DNA of 64,000 nt from Galaxea fascicularis (taxonomy: Eukaryota > Cnidaria > Anthozoa > Scleractinia > Euphylliidae): contig OX419338.1 in NCBI GenBank assembly GCA_948470475.1, forward strand, positions 36,218,595 through 36,282,594, written 5' to 3'. The notes under the pieces are model-generated. The model searched no databases and was not told where the DNA came from. It was given only the letters and a program-made list of their open reading frames with translations. Positions 37,163 to 48,124 of this stretch are shown piece by piece. The first letter of the stretch is position 1. Each line of letters starts with the position of its first letter. The position numbers and the translations under genes are program-made.

Positions 37163-38997
37163 TTAAAGATCATTTTCTGACCCAAACTTTTTAAAGAACC
37201 CGACAATGCCGTTAGCTTTCATCTCTGCGATTATCTCGGGTCCAATCTGCGGGCGATTAATCGCGGGCTCATGTCCTCCGACAGGACTCCCGGTCACCTG
37301 AGCTGTTACGTCACGAGCACAAAAGTTGGGCATTGACAGCTGGCTGGGATCCATGAAATCTTCGAAGAACGAGGCATAATTCGTGTCGTAGAAAATGGTG
37401 CGGTTGCTAACGAGTGATGGTTTCATTTGAACCTCGTGATAATACGGCTTAAAGCGACCATCGCGTAATTCCTTCAGCAGCCATTTCTCCAGAATCACCT
37501 AAGCAGGAGTAAAAGAATATGGTGACCGAGTCATTAATTAGAAATCGCGTTTACGGCAAACAGTTAAGGACTGGTTACAAACAAAACACAAACATTGTAT
37601 ACAGACTTCAAGTTTCGTAAAAAGGATCTGGGACCAAGATTAAGATAAACGGTCTTAACAGTAAATCTATAAAAAGCTGCAACTAATTAATAAAGCAACA
37701 GCTTGTTGTCATTGGATGGTGTTCTTGGATAAATAATGGTAGTCGGAAATTTAGGAATATTTCAACTCAAGTAAGTTTTTGATACTTCAAGTAGATTTTC
37801 CGACTTAACGCGTCTCACACAAGTAATTTTTTTTCCGTCAAAGAGAGCTTAAGTTTGTTTCCTCACGCAGTTCATTATTATTATTGATTGACATGCGTCA
37901 ACCGCCGTCACCTCTAAGCCTGAGAACCGAAAGTATAAGGATGACACTTTCTTGCATGAGGGTCTCAATGGGGTTAACCAATAGCCGTAAAACGGCAAAA
38001 TAATTTAGTCGTTAGGCGTAAAAATTGAAAAATTTTAATCGTTAGTTGTAAAAAAAGTAAATCGTAAAAAAATACCTACGATTTCGATCACTTAAGACGA
38101 TTTAAAATCGGTTATGTGTCTTGTCTAGTGCGGCTACGGTTGCCGCCCATTAATTCTAAGATGGCCCTAAGACTTAAAATTTGCTATTTGACAAAAGAAA
38201 CAAAGGATTATCTATGTTTAACTCTTTAAGACAAAGGAGATTAATTTTTAACTTTGCTGTTAACCGTAACGGCAAAAAATAACCGTTAGCCGTGAAAAAG
38301 CCAAAATTTTAAGAGTTACCGTCACTTTCCCATTAAGACCCTTGTTTCAACTTTCCTGCTTTAAATGTCAGAATGATCAACTTGATGTTGTGTCCAGTAG
38401 CTTTAACGTGGTCAGGTATGACTGATGTGTAGTCATTTTTAGCGAGGGCCTTGAAATGTCTTCGCTTTTCTTGCAGTCGTGGCTTTGTATTTCTATGTTA
38501 GTGGGTAATTTCGCGTTAGCTATAAATACCACTTTGTAAAGTGTTTGAGATTTCAGAGGTGTTTACCGGTTCTGTCTTGCTATGTCCTCCTGATTGCCAC
38601 AAACACACCATGAAACTGGCTGTAGGCTTTTTCTCACATTTGAAGTACTGTGGTACTCCAAAGAGGGGGAAGGCGACGCGAGAACGGACGCTACAGTTGT
38701 GTTCGAACCACGCCACGTCAAACTGAAGCGAGAGATGAGAAAATAACTTCTATGATACAGTAAAACGTAAACATACACTAGCCACCCTTTTGCAATCAAT
38801 TGCAAAATTTTCAATTTATTAGTGACAAAAATGCGATAATCAGTCTTCTTCTTTAGTATTGCTGCGCTCTAATTGTAACTGGGCAACTGTTTTTCACTCA
38901 AATAAGCACGCAACATCCCGCCAGTTCCAATTGTAACTTCAGACCATAAACACATTATTCTCTGACAGCCACCACCACTTCTACTACCATCAACACC

Positions 38998-39041
<44 letters not shown>

Positions 39042-39979
39042 GAAAATAATGACAATAATAATGATGATAAGATCATTATTGAGATGTTATTATTATCATT
39101 ACTATAATCACGATCATGATTACTATTACCTATTGTAATCATCAAGATCACAATCATCATTGTCAATGAATATCATTATTATTTAGCTAATCTTTTAGCT
39201 TTGTCGGTTACGTTTTGGAAAACTTTCGTTGTTTGTATTTGATCAGGATTCAAATCCGATCCTCCTCTTACTTCGAAGTCCACAGCACCACTCACATACT
39301 ATTAACTTATTTTTAAAAATCTACCTAAAATTCCTGAGCATGTACCTGGAGAAAATCTCTGTTTTCGACGTACTGAAAAGGAAAGATAAAAGTGGTTTCC
39401 CAGTTTAATCCAACTCGATCATGACGCATTACTGCGGCCCTGTTTGTTCCATTCTGCAGTAACTCGCCAATTTCTGTGTAGTTGGTGCAAACCTTGTTGT
39501 CGCAAGTTGTTACAGTCGTAATGTAGAATGTCGAAAATACTATTGGGAATGGCGGAGGTAACGTGTAAGGCGCACAAGGATTGCTTACTGAACTTGGGCA
39601 GTTTGGACCGTAAAAGCATTGGCATCTAAAAGTAATGATCAGAAATAAAGATTTATTAGCGCATAAAGAAGGGAATATTCCGGTGTGTTACAACCTGTTC
39701 TTTTGCAGCAGTTTGGTGGCACAATTGGAACTAATAAATGGCAGAAATTGATAGCAAGGAAACTTTTACAGGTCAATCCACTCACCGTGTATAATCCGGG
39801 CACTTATGCTTTGTTTCAGACATTTGTTGGGTTTTGCTGTCAATCTTACATTCATACCATCCACTTAGATCCTTAAAACAATACCGTCCTGGAGGGCCCT
39901 CATCACAGAAGGTTCCGAAAGAAACATCCACAACCAGAACGAACAAATATAGGACCACTGTTAGGACATTCAGGGACAT
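37163..39979 (-). CDS. secreted ten-cysteine protein, paralogue 1 (shortened C-terminal domain)
   Basis: Coding exons on the minus strand: 39979-39786, 39625-39346, 37498-37163, all in phase; 269 residues. A non-coding exon ending at 41012 precedes them. The signal peptide is MSLNVLTVVLYLFVLVVDVS. The first two exons carry a module with cysteine spacing C-x8-C-x9-C-x15-C-x5-C-x-C-x5-C-x7-C, then C-x4-C, as in the genes at 45605 and 48125. The last exon keeps the closing region (LSMPNFC, matching LELPSFC and FDLPDAC) but lacks the NGTV...C..W segment of the other two, so the C-terminal domain is shortened, or an exon is missed in the 1.8-kb intron. The function is unknown; secretion is inferred. 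Confidence 0.8.
37970..38341. mobile_element. inverted-repeat element in the intron of paralogue 1
   Basis: GGGTCTCAATGGGGTTAACC at the left end and the GGTAAC...CCCATTAAGACCC type right end are imperfect inverted copies, with CCGTTAG/CTAACGG words repeated inside both halves. Non-coding, about 370 bp. It lies where paralogue 1 appears to lack part of its coding sequence. Confidence 0.6.
38990..39042. repeat. CAC/CTA microsatellite
   Basis: Imperfect ACC repeats pass into a pure ACT run, followed to about 39180 by AT-rich ATTATCAT-like degenerate repeats. Confidence 0.85.
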
Positions 39980-41011
39980 TTTTCTGGGGAAAGAAATAAC
40001 GGCATGAAATAAAAGCACAAGTTGATTAAAAAACGATGTGTTAACTTGTTTTTAAAGTTTTGCAGGATGGAAACTGTTCTACCGTTTTGTCAGAAAAGGG
40101 AAAGAAGGACAAAGTTCGTTATATCTTTATATCTGATCACTACCGCTGGTCGACCTGCGACAGATTGGTGGCGATTTTTACAGAGCGGATTCTGTGCAAG
40201 ACTATTTTTGAGAGCACGGTTAGACCGCAAAGGAAGGATCTAACGCACAAACGCACGAACGAACGGACGGACGGCAGAACGAATTTTCCACATGGAAGCA
40301 ATCAGAATCGTAGAGTTCAAGGCAAACCAGAATAAAAGATTGCATCTACTGGGGGTGCCTGCGGCACATGAATGATAGGTAACAACATAGGGTGTGGCAA
40401 ATATAGGGCAAGTCGGATGCTGTGCTCGTCGCACGGCTGTATATAGCAAGCAGTAGGAAATGGATGATTAAATAAACAAGGCAATAAAGTCAGTTTACGT
40501 GCTTTCTTGGTTGAAGCTTGGGATCCTCGGACAAGCTTAAGCGTTTTGAAGCGTTCTTGCATAACAAAAGCTTTAAGTCAGATGTTCATCAGTGGCTTAA
40601 CGCTAAGAGGAGGTTTTTTCTGAGTTCACAAACTTGATTAGCAACACTCACGAAGCTTTAGGCACGACTCTCCCGTTATACAAAATAACAAAATCATTTT
40701 AGACTTAATCGCGAATATGCAATCATTAATGAAAAGGAAAAGCAAATTGGTGCAACGCCTAGTACTGTTTCAAGATTATTACCAACTACTGAACTAAAGA
40801 AAGGTCAAAATGTAAAGCAACATCTCTTCAAGCTTTTCGGACCTCTACCGCCTGAATTCTTTAACAGTGTCTTAGTTAATGGCACACCTTGCTCAATCAT
40901 ACTTTGCTCGGAACAGATGCAAACACTATTGTATATGAAATTTGTCAGTTGAGGCTAGTATACAAAAAAGAAACAACAAAAGGAAAGTCCGCAGTACAAG
41001 GAACTACTCAC

Positions 41012-41100
41012 CATTGGATGTGTTTTCTTTCAGCTTGTGATCGACCTTCGCGGTTGTAGTGAGTTAAATTCCGGTGGCGAGGTCATGCCTTTTATATCGT
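41012..41100 (-). promoter_or_regulatory. TATA box and non-coding first exon of paralogue 1
   Basis: On the minus strand GATATAAAAGG (about 41089-41098) is a TATA box. About 30 bases downstream transcription would start near 41066. The first exon then ends ...CATCCAATG at 41012 before a GTGAGT donor. The ATG at the exon's last three bases opens a short frame that runs, out of frame, past the true start at 39979. Promoter assignment is inferred from position. Confidence 0.5.
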
Positions 41101-44100
41101 TCCTCGTGTCATTAAAACTTCTAATTTGGGCTTGAATGAATGAGGAACATTATAAAACAATTTCAGTGTTCGCAACATAGAGCTAATTGAATGTAATTAA
41201 AGAATTCCAGCTCAGCTAAATTTTCCAGATTTTTTTAAGCAAGTACTTTGTTGCTTTTGAAAGACGTTTTACCGACCGACTCCCGCACACCTAAAATAAC
41301 AACAAAACAATCAAGGAACTTTCTCGGTATATCAAAGTCATGACTAAATAAAGTTCTGGTTATAAATCACCTTTTAAACAGAAGTTAATGCATTGTACAA
41401 TTTATATTCTGTGAATGAACAGACTAAACAATCAGGTTTGTAGACTCTTTCCAGCACTGGATGCAAGCCAGTTGAGGAGTTATAATCATCGACAATAGCA
41501 CAGTGAAGCTCAAAGAATTTAAACCCGATCTACCATGTCAATACCAAATGGCGCACCCATCAAAGCACCAATTATCAGAAAATTACAAAACAGACACTTT
41601 GTAGCAGAAACACTGACCCTAAAACCCTAGTACGCTGCTCTTAAAAACGCCAAGAATTGGCCACCAACCGAACGAAAGAGGAATTTTGCAACTTAGTTAA
41701 CCATTGCTTAAAATTGGAAAGACGTACTTGTACCCAATTTGTTAATGTTGTATAATTAATTACGTAATATTCATTAGAGGTAAAAGAGCAAAACGGAAAC
41801 ATTGTTTGCCACGAAGTGGATTAGTGAGGCCAATAAAATGAAATAAAGATGTAATGTTGATAACTGACAATGAAAAGCTATTAACAACAGTTATAACATA
41901 AAGCGCTTATGAAAATAAACTTGAAATTGTATGTCATTTGACCACCTGGTAGGTGATAATGGAGCGGAATTTCCCTCATTTAAGATGCAATTATTGTTAA
42001 AGAATTCTTTTGTGTAAGAAAACATTTAATTGTTGTTCCATAAAATTAACAATGTCGGTCACGAGAATCACATGTGCACCACGAAAGGCTTTTAGAGCTA
42101 TTCCTGACCTTGGCCCTATTCCCATGCGCGCGAATGTAATATTCTCCACTCAGCTGTGAGTGAACGGGTATTTACGAATTGCCAGAAATGTAAATGCTAA
42201 CACATAATGTTTCATTTACCCGCCTTGATTAATAAGTGCCGGGCCTTTTAGCAGGAAGCAGCAAATTATGTAACAGTAAACAAAAGGTTGAAATTTAAGT
42301 TGAAGAGTTAAAGAAATGTGCCTTTTAAGGCAACATTCGATGGTAGTTTTAACTTAAACAAATCTGCAGATGAATTTTTTGCGTCTGACAAGCAACTGAT
42401 AAAGAGACTGATTCTTGTGATCTCATTGAGTAATAAGTATTGTGTGTACAATGGATTGGGTGGTTCTGGCTTTTGAGTTTGCGAGTGAAATCCTTAAACA
42501 GTGTACTTTCCCACGGTGCTGTTGTTTCTTGTGCTGTACACATGGTACAAGTTGGCTTGGTTCTAACGTTCAAGTTTTTCAGCTTAATATAAATCCTAAG
42601 AGTGACTATGCAAGTGAAAGTTACTGAGCAGTACTTTCCTGAGGTGTTTTTTATTATGCCTGCCGAATTGCTGTGTTAGCATCACGACTTCGACTCCGAC
42701 TGGAGGTACGTAACGTAAGGATTATTGGAACAAGCTAGTAATTAAGTCTTGGCCAACGAAAACAACGCCAAAATTAAAGTAATGCGTCAAGACACCGCAC
42801 TGAGGCTTTTTCCCGCTACTAAATTCGGAAAATTGACAGAATTTTTGTTGTAGTTATTTTTGTATCATCTTAACCTGTTCACATAACGCTTTCAATGCCA
42901 ATAATATTTACTTGATTTCCGCATTAAGTGAAAACATCACAGTATTTTGTTCGTTCGGTATTGATATCAATGACATACGGATTTTCTTAAGTAAAGGCGT
43001 TAGCTTGTAAAAGTTCTTACAAATGTCGTTAAGTTTTGAAAATACAGTTGGCTGTCTCCCAGTGAAATTCCCAAAGGCGGCGTCTATCTGTTAATCGGAA
43101 GTCCCGTTTCAGTCTAAAACTACATAGCTGATCATCTCTTGCGAACGACCATATTTTCATTCATTCCGTCGTTCGCACGCTTGGTATTTTCTTATCCAAC
43201 CGGAATAATAGAAACGACATTTGTGCTTGTTCCTCTGTCTGACAAGCGATCGGACGCAGGCGTAGTTCAAGTATGAATAAGGAGAACTGATAAAAAGGGA
43301 AAATCTAACGCTTTTGTACCAAGCCACGTGCCCAATGCACTGACTGTGTGATCCGTGGTGAGGAGTGTTTACGCTTCCTTTACACGCAGGAAGGCATGGA
43401 GCCAGGCATGGTTTTACATGCAGCTGGCTTAGGTAATGACTACAATTAGACAAGCCCCTCTACCCCCGCCCTCCCCTCCCCCCTCCCCCAGCGAATCGGC
43501 TATTGTAAGATGGCGCCAAATGATCGAGTGATAAATGAATCCTAGACATTATCATTTTTTCCAGCAAGAAACTGATACCACTCTTTGTCGACTTTTATGG
43601 TAGATTTGTCCATGTTACGATGACATGCTGCTAAACGATTACACCATCACTCAATGTTCTGCTAAACATGAGAGGTTACTCAGTAACTGCGGACTACTCA
43701 GTCAAGAGCAACATAATGAGATGTGATCTAAATTTTGGAGTTTCCACCGAACATGGAATCAAAGTTTCAGTATTAAATCTTCGGAAATTGTCAGATATAA
43801 GACCAGAGCGGTGTACGTATGGTGTGTGAGAGCACTGGAGTGATCAGTACTGGTCAAATTAATAGCAAGTACTGTCGCATTTTCATAACGGGTTGGGGTG
43901 GTTCCTAAACGAGGGCTTTCTGGGGTACTCTAGATCTGCAGAAACATAAGAGTTTCTGATTGCCGATGCGTCTCCCTAGTTGGACAACCCGATAAGAGGC
44001 TGTCTTCAGTTCAATTCGAGATGTCGGACTTTAAGAATTATTTTATTTTTTACAGACATGATTATTTAATATCTCACGTCTGTTCCACTCAACAGCAAAC

Positions 44101-44940
44101 AATAACAACACAGCAACAATAATTTATTAGCATTGCCATTAAGGTAGGTGGTGTTTTTTTGGAAAGCAGGAAGTGTGAAAAGAAGCTGTCTCAGGTTAGA
44201 GTACAGTTGAAAGGGTGCTTGTGACGTCTGCGTTCATCGGAAAGGAACTTGCGTGACATTGACCTGAAGTGACATTGCATGAAGTGCTTAGATAAGGCAA
44301 GTTGTGCAATACAACTTAAGGCTATGCAAGGTTAAAACGTCATTGCGGAACTTGTCGAAAATCGCACTGATCTGATTCGGAGAACTAGCTAAAAAAAAGT
44401 GGCATTTTTAAGGCATTTTTCAGGTGAGTAATACGCTTTTTTCTTTGTATGCTAACCTTTTTGTTCGTGTAAGCCAAAGTGGTGTAGCAAAGTGACTGTT
44501 AATGCTGTAGCATTAGTTGTGAGTGCTCTAATGCATCCATTCCATTCCGATTCGATACTCATAGTGACGACAAATTCAACCAGGTTTCTGGTACTGATGT
44601 AGGTGCTGCACTATCTTTTATAAAAATGACTGTTTTTCTAATTTACCCATGCATCAGCTCCGTAGCCCAAGCAAAACTGTAGTTTCAGTGGAACTTGTGG
44701 AATTCGCAAAGTGGAATCGTCCATCCCCTCAGGTGAACGATTTCTAGCAGTTTCGCCAACTTATCTGTTCGTAAATAAACCTTTTGCTTCTCCCACATTT
44801 TCGAGAAAGGAAAGAACAATTGCATGTATTAAAATGTTGTAATTTTTTCTTATGGTTAGTTGCACTTTTTCAAGAGGATTGGAAGCCGTAATCTGGTGTC
44901 ATGGGAGGGAGACTTTGTGCTACATAGTTGCCTAATTATA
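41101..44940. other. intergenic stretch between paralogues 1 and 2
   Basis: No supportable gene. It holds a diverged repeat copy at about 42610-42645 (see 22440) and C-rich low-complexity sequence near 43460-43490. TTTTCAG/GTGAGT at about 44422 could be the donor of a non-coding first exon for paralogue 2, but nothing confirms it. Confidence 0.4.
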
Positions 44941-45530
44941 GATGGTTTTCACTGTCACGCCATAAAAAAATAAATTCGAAGCCTTTCACTGGAAAAAAGC
45001 CAAGAACATGAAAGTGTTGTAGAAGACCAATACATAAACAACCTCTCCAGGTCTCACTGACGTCTGTATGATACATCGTTTCCGAGTTATTTGCCGAAGC
45101 GTGCCACGCAACTTTATAGACTTTTGTACGGAATCGCCATGTTGGTGGCCACTTTGATCCACCAACGTGACGACCAGAAATCAACAAAAACATCTGGAGT
45201 TTACTTTGCGATGAAAGCGCTTACTTTTCACTCGTGAGACGTGCCAGTGCATATGTGTACAGACACATCTCCTAATATACTTGAAACGTTTAAACTAGGA
45301 GAATCATAACGAGATACATTTTTTCAACCAAACAGGTTTATATCTTAATGTCACGCAAGGTGACAATTTGGAAATTCAAAATTCTGTATTTTCAAAACGA
45401 AAGACGTTACGGAACTGGTGACCTGTAAAAATATTTCTTTCTAGGTCATCTTCAACGTCGTATAGATAAAAATTCAGAAGACCTAGCGATTTTGAGTTTA
45501 GAATTTGATGACGTCACTGTGAAAACCATC
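44941..45530. mobile_element. 590-bp inverted-repeat element just upstream of paralogue 2
   Basis: The left end GATGGTTTTCACTGTCACG and the right end GACGTCACTGTGAAAACCATC are inverted repeats. No coding content is recognisable, and flanking target duplication is unclear. It stops about 65 bases before the acceptor that opens the first coding exon of paralogue 2, so it may carry part of that gene's 5' regulatory region. Confidence 0.75.
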
Positions 45531-45604
45531 TTACTCTGTCCATAAATGATTTTAATACTTCATCCGTACTTGGCAACTCTCCTATTTTATTAGGTAATTC
45601 TAAG

Positions 45605-47877
45605 ATGAATATGCTTCTGGCCTCATCCCTTTTCTGCTGCATGTTGTATGCAGTAAGCTGCTCGTTTGTAGTAGATGTAACCCAGACAAGTGAGTCCGAT
45701 GACTTTTGTGATGAGGGTCCCCCAGGAAGGTACTGCCTGCCGGACTTGTCAGGCTGGCACGACTGTCACGTGGATCCGGCAACTGGTAAAATGGTGGATA
45801 CGATCAACAAATGCGCTCCGAAGACACGGTAAAAGGGGCGAGTACAATTGCATGATAATTCATAATCTGTGCGCCTGAATTCTTTACACATCGTGCTCTA
45901 TACTTAGCCTCCTATGCGAGCACGCAGATCTTCTTTTGGCTCGATTGGGGAGGGACGATTGTGTGACGAGCCAAAGGAAGAACCAATGGTGGAGACGAAA
46001 GATTGTGTGACGAGCCAAAGGAAGGTCTGCGTAGGAGGCCAGTCAATACTACGTTCAGTGGCTCTTCGCTGCACACAGAAATTGTAATATCGTACAAAAT
46101 ACATGACTGTGCAAATAAAACTTTGTCGCCCCTAACTCGAAATTGGGAGGGGAATGTCGATTGAAATCGAGAAAATGTAAGGACATTTTTCATTTTACAT
46201 TAATAAGAAACCTCGAATTCTGCCTCTTACATATTTGTTTCCTTAATGTTAAAGCCTTAAATTCCAGCGTACAAGCTCTTCTGTAGTCACTGTGGTGCGA
46301 GCCAACATGGAGGAGGGAGCTTCGCTTGAGATTAAATTGATGATGAGTCTTGAACAGCAGATAGATTAACTGGGTCAGGATTTTACCCTTGAATAATTTA
46401 TTTTATTAGGCAGATCTACTTCAGATAAGTTACATGTACGTTATGTGGTTACTGTGTTTTACAGGTGTGCTTGTTTCTATGGACCCTCCTGCCCAGGCTC
46501 TCTCGATGACCCTTGCCAGCCCTACAGGCTTCCCCCACCCCCTCCCGATAAGTTTACTCTGTACTACAACGCTAAACGGACAACTTGCTCGCCCACGGGA
46601 TGCCGTGATACTTACTACTCTGGCAAAGAAATACAGTCTCTGACTGAGTACAAGAAAAGAGATGACCTGTATGAAGCTTACTGGTCATCCTCGTTCGTTC
46701 TGCCAGGAAATGGGAGTAGCTATATTCAGGTAACGTTACTTAAAGTGCCCATAACTCCAAATATTTTTTCGATAAAATAAATCTTTGTACCTGTTGGAAA
46801 CGTATTGCAGAATTTTTTTTCCTTTTTTTTCCCCAAATCTTGACTTTTTATAAGCTTTAAAACTGAGCATCTTTTGTTTCACGACCGAGTCAGAAGGGGC
46901 ATGGGTCTATTACTGATTTGACGTCACAAACTGATTTATTAACTCTTTGTAAACATGCATGCAAAGCAGACTGTGACGTTAAATCAGGAATAGACCCACT
47001 CCCCTTCTGACTCGGTCGTGAAACAAACGATGCGTGGTTTTTCGTAAGTTTTGAAGCCTATAAAAAGGCAGGATTTATTAAAAATAATAATAAATAAGGA
47101 AAAAAGGCCGTAATGCGTTTTGAAAAGGTGCAAGGTGCGAAAAAAATATTTTGGGGTTATAGGCACTTTAAGCTAGAACCATGCGATGTAGGTATCTCAG
47201 GATAGAAAATGATTCGTTTCAAGGAATAGCAACTTCATGAGTTAGTGGTGTTTTCAGGGAGGAGGGAGCGGGAGGGGGGGGGGGAAAGGAATTTTAGTAA
47301 CGTTGAAAATCTTCTTCCTTTCAGTTCAAAACGCAGCCACTGTATTCGTAATATTAATTCTTAATGTTTTGGTTAGTACTTGTGCGCTAACTTGAAAATG
47401 GCATCTTTCTTAGCCAAGACCCTTAATGGTAGTATCATCTGTAAAGAGACTTCGGCACTTAAAGAATCATTTACCTCTTACTTTTCACAGACCGCGGTGC
47501 GCTGGGACGAACAAAGTTGCCAATCCGAGCAAATCAAAGCGTTTCCAGAATCAATGATTCCATCTTTCTTCAGCTTCAACGGAACGGTCAAGATTGGTTA
47601 TCACTTGTGTGAGCAGTGGATTTGGAGGTCTGGGGGTCACAATCCAGGCCAAGGAACATCACTCAACATTTACTACATCTCCAACCAGACCAACGTGAAA
47701 CAGCTCTATCTTGCAGTCAGTGGCCCTGGTGAGGACCCGTATGTTCCAGTCATGGTGGAGGTCATTAGTAATTCAGGTCCCATTGCTAAAACATCACTCC
47801 ATTCAACTATAAATATCACTTCCTTTCTGATAGGCGAGGTTGATGAGGAGCAACTGGAGTTGCCAAGCTTTTGCTAA
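45605..47877 (+). CDS. secreted ten-cysteine protein with ependymin/LolA-like C-terminus, paralogue 2
   Basis: Exons 45605-45828, 46465-46729 and 47491-47877 are in phase; 291 residues. The first coding exon opens after an acceptor at 45593. A hydrophobic signal peptide (MNMLLASSLFCCMLYAVSCS) precedes FCDEGPPGRYCLPDLSGWHD, and the ten-cysteine module ends at C-x4-C in exon 2. Exon 3 has the FNGTV-x-I...C-x-QW pattern and N-glycosylation-type NGT, NQT and NIT sites, and ends LELPSFC. Module-intron boundaries are the same as in the other two paralogues, which argues for duplication. The first intron holds one inverted-repeat element and the second another, the latter only 9 bases from the donor. 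Distant similarity to ependymin or LolA-like domains is my inference. Confidence 0.88.
45906..46040. mobile_element. short MITE in intron 1 of paralogue 2
   Basis: The termini AGCCTCCTATGCG and CTGCGTAGGAGGCC are inverted. Inside, GATTGTGTGACGAGCCAAAG occurs twice, at about 45957 and 46001. Non-coding, about 135 bp. Confidence 0.7.
46739..47172. mobile_element. 434-bp foldback element in intron 2 of paralogue 2
   Basis: The termini CTTAAAGTGCCCATAACTCC and the inverted GGTTATAGGCACTTTAAG are followed by a central hairpin, TTTCACGACCGAGTCAGAAG against CTTCTGACTCGGTCGTGAAA. It begins nine bases after the GTAACG donor at 46730. Non-coding. Confidence 0.85.
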
Positions 47878-48027
47878 TCTTAAAAGGACAACACACTCCT
47901 TAAACACATGACTGCTGAATCTGATACCTTTTTGTTACGCTCAGGTTAGGAATTACTGAAAACCTCATTTGTTGGTTACCCAAATTTTAGGCCCTCAGCT
48001 CGATAACATAGATGAATCAAATATTAA

Positions 48028-48085
48028 AATAAAGAGACGGCATGAATAAACTGAGATCAACATGAAATGTTTAATTGTATTTATT
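48028..48085. terminator. facing poly(A) signals of paralogues 2 and 3
   Basis: AATAAA at 48028-48033 serves the plus-strand gene. TTTATT at 48080-48085 is AATAAA on the minus strand and serves the gene ending at 48125. The two signals face each other about 50 bases apart, so the transcripts' 3' ends probably overlap or abut. Confidence 0.6.
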
Positions 48086-48124
48086 GTATGTAATAGTGTC
48101 TTTTGTTATATCTGTCAATAGTAG

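Noticed and set aside
38567..38647. extra in-phase exon of paralogue 1 on the minus strand
   Set aside because: The acceptor, donor and phase are acceptable, but only CLWQSGGHS resembles the paralogues. Kept as a possibility in the findings, not as a feature.
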